Shown in pieces: positions 18,595-28,180 of a DNA stretch of 64,000 nucleotides. Under the pieces are notes generated by a model, which did not search any database, had not been told where the DNA came from, and worked only from the letters and a program-made list of their open reading frames with translations. The stretch comes from Pyropia yezoensis (taxonomy: Eukaryota; Rhodophyta; Bangiophyceae; Bangiales; Bangiaceae). Position 1 is the stretch's first letter. Each line of letters starts with the position of its first letter. A program made the translations under genes and the position numbers. Location of the stretch: positions 24,661,346 to 24,725,345 of the forward strand of contig CM020618.1 in the NCBI GenBank assembly GCA_009829735.1, given 5' to 3'.

Positions 18595-21500
18595 TCAGAA
18601 GCGGAAGCGGTAGCGACAGTACGGGCACTCAACGTCCTCTCCGTCCTTGTCCGAGCACACCAGCTCCAGCACCAGGTACCGTTGCTTGGGCAAAAACTCA
18701 AGCTTGCCCACAGTGCGAGCAACTTCCGAAAGTGGCATCTTCATGCGCTCCTGCAGACGCTTGGGATTGGTGAACGACGCGTAGAGGATGCTGACGCCGC
18801 ACGACAGCATGCTCACCTCCACCTCGTAACGTTTCTTGAAAAGCTCAAGGAACTCGCCAAGCGTCACGTCCCGCCCTTCGTTGAAGTCAAAACGATCCCA
18901 CAGCGTCCACATGCGACCGCCGCCCATGTCAGTGGCCGCCGCCACGACGGGCTCGCTGAAAGCAAAGAAGGGCAACGCCAGGTTTGCAAACCCATTCTTG
19001 AAGCATTCGAGCTTCTTCTCGGTCGCGTCGCGCCGAGCCTTGGCGTCATCAGCGCTACCGCCGGCGGCCGCCTTGACCCACGCACTGCTATCATGTCCCC
19101 CACCATCGCGGTCGGTGTAGCCCAGGCGCACCAGCTTGAGCATTTCTACACAAACGAGCCCGGTTACAAAAGCGGTAGTGGTCGCAATGGCAGGGATGAT
19201 CTTGCCTGCAATCATTTTGCTCTTGTGGCGGTCTGCGGGCTCGATGGAGTAGTTGGCCGCCCGCAGGTTGCTGCAAGCCGTGATGACGTCAATGTGATGG
19301 TTGCTGTCGTCATCCTTCTCAAACTCCAGCGGCACCAACGGCTTCGAGTCAGCCCCATCACCGTGGGCCACCGGCAGCGCCTTCAGCAGCGTCTCAATCC
19401 GGTCGTCGTCCTCTTCCAAGCCCCCGCCAGTCTGCTCCTTCGCCTCCGCCTCGGTTGTGGCAATCTTGACTCCAGTCTTGGGTACAAAGGCAGGCACCTC
19501 CACGGCGGCCACCATTTCAGGGATGCGCGCCGTCTGCTCCGCCGTCACTGGAATGCTGTACACCTCCGCACGCAACAGCGCCGCCGACGTCACAAACGCC
19601 AGGTGCGTCTCGTCCGCAGGGTCAAACGTCAGAGGCGACGGCACCCTCTTAGTGCCGCTCCAAAAAGGAACCCCGTTAGTGTCAACCATATCAGCAGGGA
19701 AGGCATAAAGAAGCTGCTTGATAGAGGAGGAGAACATCTCTTCAAACAACAATCGACTCCACTTGGTGCAGTCCTCCACGCACGTGGGGCGGGAAGACAC
19801 CAGCGAGGAATGCACAGCCTCTAGCGTGGCTAGCATCGTACCCGGGCCCTGCTTGCGCAAGTCCTCGAAAAACTCCTGACCCCGAGAACTGAGGTAGGCG
19901 TTGCAGTCCTCGGGCGTTGCCCGAAAGGAGCCCTCAAACCAGTCGCGCGCCCACTGCAGGGTGTGCTCAATCTGGTAGGGGAAGTTCTTGAGCGTGCAGA
20001 TGGGGATGCTCTGCTCCGGCGGGTCCCGAGAGGAGCCGTACGACTCAGTCAGGCCAGGTACCACCACCTGCGTGTTGCCCTTAGTGCCCAGCGTCCCAGA
20101 GTCCAGTAGCGGCTTGTTGTAGTACACGCACCGCTGGTCCACGTACAGGCGCGCTTGCACATTGTCGAGGGCGTTGCACACTCCAGAGAGGTTGTCCCAA
20201 AACTCGTCATCAAAAGTACCCTCCGTCTCAGGGCCAACCCGCACCTCGTGCACCACAATGTGCACGTCTGGGTTCATGGCTTGCACCGCCGAGGCGGCGG
20301 CCACGCTCTTGGGCTTGTGGATGTCCGAGTCGCGGAAAAGGAACTGGCGGGACAGGTTCGACTTTTCAATCTGGTCCATGTCCGTAATGACAATGCCACC
20401 GCCAGCAGAAGCGTCCACGCCCACGCCCATCATCGCCCAGTTCTTCAGCATCTCACAACCAATGGCGCCAGCGCCCACCAAGAAGTAGTTCAGCGAGGCC
20501 AGCTTCTTCTGAATCCGCGCCCCAAGAGCCGCCACCTGCCCATCATAACGCGAGCCCGTCGGCGCGCACTCGGCCTCAGAAGGCAGCGGCGACGGCAACA
20601 CCTCTACGCAGTCAAAATAGAAAAACTGCTTGATGGGCATAAACTTGCCCGAGGTGGCTTTCAGAACCTCCTGCGCGGCAACGCCGCCCAACGCCGCTGC
20701 CATGGGCGACAGCACCCCCGCTGCAGTACGCGCAAACACCTCCAGGACGCCCGCGTCAAGGTCCTCGGCGCCGGTGCCCGCACGGGACCGCACAAACTCC
20801 ACGAACGCCTTGGCGTGCGTCTCACTACCAGGCGTAGGGAGGGCCCCGCCGAGAGTCTCGCGAAAGGCGTCCATCGCTTGGAATGCCGCGTGGGTCGTAG
20901 ACATCTGGGTCATTTTTGCAAAGTCGGCAATGACGAACTCGGGGTCAGAGGAGGCCTCAGGCAGCGCCTTAAACGCAAAAGAGGCGGGCATCTTGACCTG
21001 GGTAGCGTATCCGCCGCGAACATACGCGCCCATCGCGGCTACCTCTTCGCGGCAGCCGACCAATGCGAACGTGTAGGGGCCGAGAACCTTGATTTCCCGC
21101 GATTTCCCATCGTTAAGGCCCGTCGCACCCTGCACCTCGGTGAAGGTGACGTGGTCGCCCGTCTCGAAGTCGTGGCGCTGCTCGTCCAAGCACGCCACAA
21201 CGACGTCATCGCCATCCTCCAAGGTAATAGCAGAAATCATGACGGAGCGCGGCTGCTCCCCATTCACGTCCGACACCACAAACTTGGGGCCAAAATCGTT
21301 GAAGATGCTGCCAAACACCCCGTATGCTCCTACGGACATAAACTTGACATCAGCCTCACGGCACGCTGCGTCGACAACGGTCTGGGTGGCCAGGCTCTGA
21401 TTGACCAGGACCACCACCGTGTACTTGGCGGCCACAGCGGCGACCGCATCAGCCACCGACGCGGCAGCGTCGGCTGCCAACAGCGAAACGGACACGTACG

Positions 21501-21840
21501 GGTTAAGAGACTCGAGAAGTGGCAGCGACGCCGCCGCTCGCCCTGTGCGTGACGCCACATGGTCGGGAGTGAGGTAGAACTGAGCGGCCAGGTCAGCGGT
21601 GGCCGCCGGCACAGGATCGTAGAGGGTGACCGACTTGAGGCCCGCGAGGATCAGATTCTTGGCGATCTCCACGCCCACCCCGTCGACCCCCACCAACAGT
21701 ACCGACGAAGACGCCATCCGCCGTTGCGCCTCATGGCCAAGTACATACAGCTGACGGGAGTAGAGGTCCTCGTCAATGGCCGAGGCCGGAGCGGTCGGCT
21801 CCGGCGCCGTCGCCGGCGCTGCCTTCGACGACGATGCCAT
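18595..21840 (-). CDS. UBA1: Ubiquitin-activating enzyme E1
   Basis: It activates ubiquitin with ATP and passes it to E2 enzymes in cytosol and nucleus. From the ATG at 21840 the protein is 1081 aa, close to human UBA1 (1058). The frame continues upstream to 22311 but only from a TTG, with no other ATG. The order is: inactive adenylation half (DLYSRQLYVLGHEAQRRM, GVDGVGVEIAKN), first catalytic half-domain, active adenylation domain (GAGAIGCEMLKNW, ITDMDQIEKSNLSRQFLFR), and the catalytic cysteine in SIPICTLKNFP (Cys615, codon at 19998-19996). Then come the AGKIIPAIATTTAFVTGLVC segment and the ubiquitin-fold domain ending ECPYCRYRF. There is no intron. A basic KRPKL lies just upstream of the chosen start, so a longer nuclear form cannot be ruled out. 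It is divergent from NCAPG. Confidence 0.96.
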   Translation of the reverse strand: MASSSKAAPATAPEPTAPASAIDEDLYSRQLYVLGHEAQRRMASSSVLLVGVDGVGVEIAKNLILAGLKSVTLYDPVPAATADLAAQFYLTPDHVASRTGRAAASLPLLESLNPYVSVSLLAADAAASVADAVAAVAAKYTVVVLVNQSLATQTVVDAACREADVKFMSVGAYGVFGSIFNDFGPKFVVSDVNGEQPRSVMISAITLEDGDDVVVACLDEQRHDFETGDHVTFTEVQGATGLNDGKSREIKVLGPYTFALVGCREEVAAMGAYVRGGYATQVKMPASFAFKALPEASSDPEFVIADFAKMTQMSTTHAAFQAMDAFRETLGGALPTPGSETHAKAFVEFVRSRAGTGAEDLDAGVLEVFARTAAGVLSPMAAALGGVAAQEVLKATSGKFMPIKQFFYFDCVEVLPSPLPSEAECAPTGSRYDGQVAALGARIQKKLASLNYFLVGAGAIGCEMLKNWAMMGVGVDASAGGGIVITDMDQIEKSNLSRQFLFRDSDIHKPKSVAAASAVQAMNPDVHIVVHEVRVGPETEGTFDDEFWDNLSGVCNALDNVQARLYVDQRCVYYNKPLLDSGTLGTKGNTQVVVPGLTESYGSSRDPPEQSIPICTLKNFPYQIEHTLQWARDWFEGSFRATPEDCNAYLSSRGQEFFEDLRKQGPGTMLATLEAVHSSLVSSRPTCVEDCTKWSRLLFEEMFSSSIKQLLYAFPADMVDTNGVPFWSGTKRVPSPLTFDPADETHLAFVTSAALLRAEVYSIPVTAEQTARIPEMVAAVEVPAFVPKTGVKIATTEAEAKEQTGGGLEEDDDRIETLLKALPVAHGDGADSKPLVPLEFEKDDDSNHHIDVITACSNLRAANYSIEPADRHKSKMIAGKIIPAIATTTAFVTGLVCVEMLKLVRLGYTDRDGGGHDSSAWVKAAAGGSADDAKARRDATEKKLECFKNGFANLALPFFAFSEPVVAAATDMGGGRMWTLWDRFDFNEGRDVTLGEFLELFKKRYEVEVSMLSCGVSILYASFTNPKRLQERMKMPLSEVARTVGKLEFLPKQRYLVLELVCSDKDGEDVECPYCRYRFRF

Positions 21841-22610
21841 CGTAGCTGCCGTGCCGGGAGCGGGATCTGTGGGGTTCAGCTTGGGGCGCTTGGTGTCGTG
21901 CTCGCCGCCGCCAGAGGCGGCCGCGTCGCGTTTCCCCGTCGTCGCGACCGGACAGGCCGACGCGCGCAAGCGCGCCGCAAACGCTTGACGGATACGCCGT
22001 CTCCGAGAGCCCCGCTTCCCCACCAGACCGCGCTGATCAGAAACAGACGCGACAGCTGGCAGCACCGTACGAGGCAATACGACGTCAACTGGACTGAGAC
22101 GGCAGCTATAAAGAGTGCGCACCGCCCTGGTCAAGACCCCGCCCGCCCTGCGCTTGGAAGCCGCGTCTGGACACTCGTGTGCTGCGCTGTCACCCGTACC
22201 CGCAGCATTTCCCCCTGGCGGCCCCTCATGCAAGTGCTGCTGACCTTCAAATTGATCGTGACCGACAGACTGACAGCAAGGCAGCAAGTCCTCATTCCTG
22301 ATATTGGTCAACTACAACGTGCCGAGACGGATGTTGTGAAGATTTTGAATTTTCGAAGAACTGGACCGTTCCCGCCTTGCCGCGGGTCCACCGACGCACG
22401 CGCCTACAGGCAAGTGCTCCCTCCTCCGCCACGATGGCACTCTGCCCAAGGGACACACAAGAACAGCTCGTGAGAGCGACGAGGTACGCAGCGGTTCCAC
22501 GCGTGACGACAGGTCTGTTGGTGCCCGGGCAACTTTCATTCGCGCACTAGCGGCTCGGGTCCCTTGGCACCTTCTTCCCTACCCACCTCCCCCACCTCAC
22601 CTTTCCGACC
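21841..22610. promoter_or_regulatory. Divergent promoter region of UBA1 and NCAPG
   Basis: This 770-bp stretch lies between the two start codons. It contains CTATAAAG on the plus strand (22106-22113). No gene is visible in it; the open frame on the minus strand is an unsupported extension of UBA1. Confidence 0.4.
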
Positions 22611-25600
22611 ATGGCAGGCACCGCGACGCGAAAACGCCCTCCCCGCCCCCCGCCCGGCGCCCCCGCCCTGCCGCCCACTCCCACTCCCACTCAGCTGATT
22701 GCCCGCGCTCTCCACCTGGCCCAAAGCCCCACCCCCCGCCCCCACCCCGACGCCCAGGCGGCTCTAGCCACCGCCCTCGCGGCGTCGGCCTCGCCCGCCG
22801 CGTTTGTGGCCGACCTGCTGCCGCTGCTGTCGCGTGCAGCGCGGGTGTGGGAGCGAGCACCGGCCGTCGAGGCGGTCTTTACCAACGTCACTGCATTTGC
22901 GGCGGCTAACGCGGGGGGCCCGGCTGCTGGTGGCGGTTCCGACCGTGGCGACGACGGCGGCGGGGCCTCTTCCGACGAGGACGGGGAAGGGCACGAGGGG
23001 GAGTCCTTGGCGGTTGTAGAATCCGTTGCCTCATGCCTCCTCCTTGCTGTTGCTGCCTGGACGGCCGCCGCCGACCGGGCAGTTCGTTTCCGCGGCGCAC
23101 AAGCCGCGGGCGCCATCCTCGGTGCCCTCGATGACAAGGTTGAATTTGACGGTGAGGTGTACGAGCAGCTGACCGGTGCCCTCATCGCCGCCGCTTCTGA
23201 TGTGGTTGTCCGCGTGCGCGCCGCCGCCGCCGTTGCCCTCTGCCGTCTGCAGGTGGTCGACCAAGGTGTCGGCGTCGAAGGCGACGAGGGAAGCGCCGAC
23301 GGTGACGACAGCGCGCCCGACACGTGCCCCGTCCACACGCTGCTGGCAGAGCTCGCCACGGGGGACGCATCCCCCGTTGTCCGCGCTGCCGCGGTCTCCT
23401 CGGTTGTTGCCGTCGGCATTGGTGCCGTCGCCCTCCGCACCGCTCTCCGCGATGGGTGCCCCGGCGTGCGGCGGGCAGCGGTGGCCACGTTGGCGGCGGT
23501 GAACCCCGTGACGCTGGGGGGAGATGGCCGCGCGGCGGCGTTGGTGACCTTTTCGGGAGACCCCGATGCGGGGGTGCGGAGCGTTGGGTGGTCGCGGGTC
23601 GTGGTGGGCTCCTGGTTCAGCAGCATTTGCGACGCCGAGCCGATTTCGTTTGCGGAGATGTTGCTCAGGGATGAGCTCCCTCCGCCACCAACCGATGGGG
23701 AGGATGGGGAGTTGGGGGGGGGGGCGGCACCTTGTACTGCCGCCGGCGGTGACAGCGTCGGCTGGGACGATGACGCGGTGACCCCGCCGCCCACCCCTGC
23801 CCGCACTCGTCTCGTGCTCGCCACCCTCATCCGCCTGTTTCGGGACCCAGTGGTAGCCCCCAAATTGGCCGTGGACATCAACCAACTGGCCGAGGCGGAC
23901 GTTCTCGTCCTTCGCGCCGCTGTTGCCGTCGGTGGCGCGGCCGCCCTTAGCCCCCTCATCCGCAATGCGGGTGTATTGGCGGACGTGCTCATCTACTACG
24001 CGGGCCTTCCGCGGGTGCTCACCCAGCTACTCCCCCTGGTGGGCGTCGTCGGCCGCGGGGGGCGCGAGGCGCTGCGGTCGGTGCTGCTGGAGAGCATCCT
24101 GGGGGGGGAAGGGGTGGACGGGCGCGTCGTCGGGCCCGCCGTTGAAGCGATGCGGGAGCTGGAGGGGTCTGGGCGGGGGGATGAGGCGGTGCTCGAATAC
24201 ACCCTCGCCGAGGTGCTGCCGGCGGCCGCAGCAGCGGCCACGGCCGCTGACGGCACCCCTTGGGTCGAGGACGGCGACGGCCACGGCGCGACCGGCGCCG
24301 ACGCGGCCGCCACTGCCCTGTGCCACCGCCGCGCATCATGGGCACGCCTCCGTGCCCTCCACATTGCTGAGGCTGTCTTGAACGGTGCCCCCCCTGGGCT
24401 GCTCTTCCCCACCGCCAAGCAGCCACAACCACTGCCGCAGATGCCGCCGCCTCTCGCGGGCGACGTGGCCGCCGGTGGCGGGGTGCCCCCTCCCAGTGAC
24501 GCTTCTGTCGGCTGGCTGACGCCAGTGAGCCCCCCACGGCGGCGGGCAGCCGACGCGGACGGCCCGACGGCGGCGGTGGTGCGGCTTCTTGTGCGGCTGG
24601 CGGTCGCGTCGGTGGGCGGCGCGGCGGCGGCCTCGAGCACCCCCTCTCTCGCTGACGAGGCCGCCGGCGTCGACGGCGCCAGTGCCGTACGCGCGGCGGC
24701 GCTGCGGGTGCTGGGTCAGGCCGCATTGGCGGACGCGTCGGGCCGCACCGCCACCGAAGCTGCGCCGCTGCTTGTGACCGCCGCTCGCTACGAGGGCGGC
24801 GGCGTCGCTGCCGACGCGACCCGCTCCCTATGTGATCTGCTGGTCAAGTTTGGGGACTTGGGAGGCGGGGTCGGGGGAGAAGCGCTGCTTGGCACAAGTC
24901 TGGCGGCTGGGGGGAAGGGGGTAGAGGGTACCCCTGCCGGCGCGGCGCGCAGTACCGACACGGACGACGACGATGGCGACAACGGTGCCCGTTCCAGTGG
25001 CAGCGACAGCGACGGCGGCGGCGTGGCGACCCGTTCCGGCCGTCGCCGTACTAGTCGCCGCACCGCGCGCCGCCGCGCCTGTTCCAGTGGCAGCGACAGC
25101 GACGGTGGCGGCGTAGCGACCCGCCTCTGCCTTCGCCGTACTAGCCGCCGCACCGCGCGCCGTCTCGGCACGTCCGCAGGTGCGGGCGCGCCCACCCTCG
25201 ATGACCTGGCCTCCGCGGCCGTAGCGGCGGCGGCGGCCGCCGCCCCCCCGGGCTCGGCCACCGCGGCGGCGCTATCGCTGGTGCTGTCCGCCGCTACTTC
25301 GGCGGGCATTGCGCGCCGTGCGGTTGGCGGGGAGGCGGCGGCCAAGCTCCTCCTCACACGCCGGATCCCCGCGTCGGCGGCCGCGCCGGTGCTGGCGTGG
25401 CTCGCTGTCTCCCCACACGTGGTCGGGGCGTCCCCCCGCGGCAATTGCGGTGCTGACGCCACCGCCGCCGCCGCCGCCGCCGCCGCTGCCGACGATGCCC
25501 AGTGGCACCCCGACGCGGCCGATGCTGATCCGGCCGCCCGCCTGCGTAGCGTGACGGGCGTGCTGTTTGCACTGTACGTCCGGCGGGGCGCCGCCGCCGC

Positions 25601-26072
25601 CACCGCCGTCGAGGCCGCTGCCGTCCAGGTGGCCACCGCCGCGGCCGCGTCGGCGGCGGCGCCCGCTGCCGGCAGCCGACGCGGCGGCGGCGGCGGCTGG
25701 GGGGTTGACTCCCTCACCGCCATCGCCACTGTCACGGCCTTGTGTGCGCTCCTTCAGCGCGCCGACGCGGCAGCAGCGGGTCGGGGTGACGGGGCGGCTG
25801 GTGGTGGCGGCCCCGTGGCACGCATCGCCACCGCGGTTGTGGGCGCTGCCGCCGCCGGCCTGGGCGGCGTCGCGGGCGTGCGGCTGCTGTGCCGGCTGGC
25901 CGGGGGCCTCCGGCCGGCCGTGGCGGGCGCGCCCGCCGCGGCGTTGCGGGCGGCGGTGGCGACGGCGGTGGAGGAGGTGGCTGAGGGGGGGGGCGGCGCC
26001 CGCGCAGCGGGTAGCCTTCGCCGCCTGATTGTCCACTGTGAGGAGGAGAGGGGCGTTTCCGACGTCGATTGA
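22611..26072 (+). CDS. NCAPG: Condensin I subunit CAP-G (HEAT-repeat protein)
   Basis: CAP-G is a HEAT-repeat subunit of condensin that binds DNA with the kleisin CAP-H and compacts mitotic chromosomes. The 1153-aa frame has a good ATG context. Its N-terminal third matches CAP-G: DRAVRFRGAQAAGAILGAL, VRVRAAAAVALCRLQ, CPVHTLLAELATGDASPVVR, then more helical repeats with VRRAAVATLAAV. The middle and C-terminal parts are helical but poorly conserved and broken by Ala/Gly stretches. Near residues 794-853 is a basic Ser/Asp/Arg segment made of two 30-residue units. It is longer than human NCAPG (about 1015 aa), mainly through low-complexity loops. There is no intron. It is convergent with lysA at 215 bp. 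Confidence 0.85.
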   Translation: MAGTATRKRPPRPPPGAPALPPTPTPTQLIARALHLAQSPTPRPHPDAQAALATALAASASPAAFVADLLPLLSRAARVWERAPAVEAVFTNVTAFAAANAGGPAAGGGSDRGDDGGGASSDEDGEGHEGESLAVVESVASCLLLAVAAWTAAADRAVRFRGAQAAGAILGALDDKVEFDGEVYEQLTGALIAAASDVVVRVRAAAAVALCRLQVVDQGVGVEGDEGSADGDDSAPDTCPVHTLLAELATGDASPVVRAAAVSSVVAVGIGAVALRTALRDGCPGVRRAAVATLAAVNPVTLGGDGRAAALVTFSGDPDAGVRSVGWSRVVVGSWFSSICDAEPISFAEMLLRDELPPPPTDGEDGELGGGAAPCTAAGGDSVGWDDDAVTPPPTPARTRLVLATLIRLFRDPVVAPKLAVDINQLAEADVLVLRAAVAVGGAAALSPLIRNAGVLADVLIYYAGLPRVLTQLLPLVGVVGRGGREALRSVLLESILGGEGVDGRVVGPAVEAMRELEGSGRGDEAVLEYTLAEVLPAAAAAATAADGTPWVEDGDGHGATGADAAATALCHRRASWARLRALHIAEAVLNGAPPGLLFPTAKQPQPLPQMPPPLAGDVAAGGGVPPPSDASVGWLTPVSPPRRRAADADGPTAAVVRLLVRLAVASVGGAAAASSTPSLADEAAGVDGASAVRAAALRVLGQAALADASGRTATEAAPLLVTAARYEGGGVAADATRSLCDLLVKFGDLGGGVGGEALLGTSLAAGGKGVEGTPAGAARSTDTDDDDGDNGARSSGSDSDGGGVATRSGRRRTSRRTARRRACSSGSDSDGGGVATRLCLRRTSRRTARRLGTSAGAGAPTLDDLASAAVAAAAAAAPPGSATAAALSLVLSAATSAGIARRAVGGEAAAKLLLTRRIPASAAAPVLAWLAVSPHVVGASPRGNCGADATAAAAAAAAADDAQWHPDAADADPAARLRSVTGVLFALYVRRGAAAATAVEAAAVQVATAAAASAAAPAAGSRRGGGGGWGVDSLTAIATVTALCALLQRADAAAAGRGDGAAGGGGPVARIATAVVGAAAAGLGGVAGVRLLCRLAGGLRPAVAGAPAAALRAAVATAVEEVAEGGGGARAAGSLRRLIVHCEEERGVSDVD
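24991..25170 (+). repeat. Two tandem 90-bp units inside NCAPG
   Basis: Each unit starts GTTCCAGTGGCAGCGACAGC (24991 and 25081) and encodes SSGSDSDGGGVATR followed by a basic RRTSRRTARR tract. The units differ at only a few bases, so the duplication is recent. Acidic-serine plus arginine repeats suggest a disordered, possibly phosphorylated loop. Confidence 0.85.
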
Positions 26073-26287
26073 CAGCGGTCGTTGCAGCTCAGGGGGGCCG
26101 CGGCCGTCGCTGCGACCACGCCGCCCCTCAGACGGGTCGTGAGGTCGCAAAGGGGGGAGATGCGGGGAGCTGGTGGTGACGGGACAACCACTGTGCACGC
26201 GCCACACTTTATCCAGAACTGTACGAATCCCCTTCCACGCTACGGTGCACCCAATGTGGGGAGTGGGAGACACGCCACACCGCTCTC

Positions 26288-27766
26288 CTAGATGTCGAGC
26301 CCATCATAGCCCGCCATCAGGTCATCATATGTCTGCCCCTTGCGCACCACCCGCCACTCGTCTCCGTCGACAAGCACCTCGGTGGGCAACCGCTTCATGT
26401 TGTAGTTGCTGGCCATCACTTGGCAGTAGGCGCCTGCGTCCATGACGGCCAGGCCAGAGCCCTCAGCCGGGGTCGGCAGCGACCGGCCCTTGCCCAAAAA
26501 GTCTGAGCTCTCGCACACAGGCCCGACCACATCGAACACGTCCGTCTCCCCGCCCGGCTCAGTCGCAGCAATGTACATGTACGCGTCGTAGAGGGCTGGC
26601 CGGATGAGCTCCGACATGCTCCCGTCCGTGACAATGAAGCGGGTGCTGCCATTGGTCTTGACGCCAATCACGCGGCTGACCAGCGCGCCGGCGTTGCCAA
26701 CGAGTGACCGCCCGGGCTCCATAATGACCGTCAGCCCGCCGGCTACCAGCTGCGGGCGAATAGTGTTGATGAGGTCGGCGGGCGACGGGAGCTTCTCCCC
26801 CACCCGCTCGTAGTCAATGCCCAGGCCGCCCCCAATGTTGAGGTACCGCAGGTGTGGCGCGCCGCCGCCCTCGCGGATCTTGTTGACAAAGCCGAGCATA
26901 ATGTCCGCCGCGTCCTTGAAGATACTGACCTTCTTGATGGTGGACCCCAGGTGGGAGTGCACCCCCGCCAGCCGCAGCACGTCGTCCCCGGCCTCGGAAA
27001 TGTAGTCGAGGAACCACTGCAGGTGCGAATTGCGGATGCCAAACTTGGAGTTGGCCAACCCCGTGGACACGTAGGCATGCACCTCAGGGTCCACGTCGGG
27101 GTTGATGCGGATAAGTACCGAGGCAGGGAGGCCCTCCGCGCGCGCCGCGTCGGCAATGTGAGCCGCGTCAAACTCCGAGTCCACGTTGATGAGGCACTTC
27201 GACCGCACGGCGGCGCGCAGCTCCGCGGGGGTCTTGCCATTGCCATTGAACACGGTGCGCGAGGTGTCCATCCCAGCCTCCATGGCCAGCCGCAGCTCCG
27301 CCCCCGACACCAGCACCGCGCCGGCGCCAAGGCCAGCCAGGTGCTTCACCACGGCCTTGTTGTTGTTGGCCTTGATGGCGTAGCCAATGATGGCATCGAC
27401 GCCCTCGAGGGCGTCCTTGTACGCCGCATAGTTGGCGCTGATCTGCGCCTTGGAGTAAACGTAAAAGGGGGACGCCTCCTCCCCGAGGGTGTCCTGGATG
27501 TCCCGCACCCGCACCCCTTCGACAGTCATGTACCCGGCATCGTCGTGCTGAAAGGCCGGCGTTGGGTTGACCGCCGTCGGTACCGCAACGACCATGACGG
27601 GCGCCGACTGCGTCGCGGCGCCCCGGGAGGGGCGGTCAAGACGGGAGCCCCCGAAGGGACGGGCGGCCACCACGGCAGCCGCGCGACCGGCTGCGCGCAG
27701 GTGTCGGGCGTCACGGGACCCCAAGGTTGATGCCAGGGGGGCCCCTGCAGGCACAAACGCGGCCAT
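26288..27766 (-). CDS. lysA: Diaminopimelate decarboxylase, plastid-targeted
   Basis: It makes lysine from meso-diaminopimelate with pyridoxal phosphate, the last step of the plant and bacterial lysine pathway. From the ATG at 27766 the protein is 493 aa; longer frames begin only with GTG or run through a pyrimidine-rich leader. Residues 1-60 are Ala/Arg/Ser rich and fit a plastid transit peptide. The PLP lysine is K132 in YAIKANNN (codon 27373-27371). Other blocks are HSHLGSTIKK, GGGLGIDY, MEPGRSLVGNAGALVSRVIG, the CESSDFLGKGR cysteine site and MDAGAYC near the C-terminus. No intron is seen. Its start lies 414 bp from that of DHQ-SDH on the other strand. Confidence 0.95.
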   Translation of the reverse strand: MAAFVPAGAPLASTLGSRDARHLRAAGRAAAVVAARPFGGSRLDRPSRGAATQSAPVMVVAVPTAVNPTPAFQHDDAGYMTVEGVRVRDIQDTLGEEASPFYVYSKAQISANYAAYKDALEGVDAIIGYAIKANNNKAVVKHLAGLGAGAVLVSGAELRLAMEAGMDTSRTVFNGNGKTPAELRAAVRSKCLINVDSEFDAAHIADAARAEGLPASVLIRINPDVDPEVHAYVSTGLANSKFGIRNSHLQWFLDYISEAGDDVLRLAGVHSHLGSTIKKVSIFKDAADIMLGFVNKIREGGGAPHLRYLNIGGGLGIDYERVGEKLPSPADLINTIRPQLVAGGLTVIMEPGRSLVGNAGALVSRVIGVKTNGSTRFIVTDGSMSELIRPALYDAYMYIAATEPGGETDVFDVVGPVCESSDFLGKGRSLPTPAEGSGLAVMDAGAYCQVMASNYNMKRLPTEVLVDGDEWRVVRKGQTYDDLMAGYDGLDI

Positions 27767-28180
27767 GGGCGCGTACCTGAGCAGTAGAAATATGAAGACA
27801 AGAATGCAGGGAAAAATATGGAGGGGGAGGTTGGGGGTGGGGAGAGGGGGGTGGGAAGAGTGACAAAAGAATGGAGGAAGCGTCGGGTGACAGGCGGCAG
27901 GAGACGAGACGGCGGGGAGCCATCGGATCTGCCTGTCGAGCGAGCCTTGCGCCGCGTGACGTTGCGTCAACACTCTGCTGAGTGCCCAGATCTGGGCGTG
28001 AGCCACCAAGTAGCCCCCTTCTCCTTGGCTTTGGTTGGCCTTGACTTGGCCGCGTGATCGCCCGCGTCTGCCGCGCATGCCAAGACCTCGGCTCGACTCC
28101 GCTGCGTCCCCTTTGATCGCCCCGCAGCCACCTCCCAGCATTGCCACCGCCCCCGCCCCCCCCTTGTCCCATTTTGCACC
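27767..28180. promoter_or_regulatory. Shared divergent promoter of lysA and DHQ-SDH
   Basis: These 414 bp separate two start codons pointing away from each other, so both promoters must lie here or overlap the leaders. Purine-rich runs near 27810-27900 form the lysA leader. No clear TATA box is seen on either strand. Confidence 0.55.

Noticed and set aside
18394..21552. Long plus-strand frames (476 and 465 codons) opposite UBA1
   Set aside because: Composition is His/Arg rich with no domain; they mirror the conserved E1 coding sequence.
21841..22311. 157-residue N-terminal extension of UBA1
   Set aside because: It begins with TTG, has no ATG, and the frame from 21840 already gives a protein of normal E1 length.
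27767..28147. 127-residue N-terminal extension of lysA
   Set aside because: It begins with GTG and reads through a pyrimidine-rich leader; the ATG at 27766 is followed by a good transit-like sequence.
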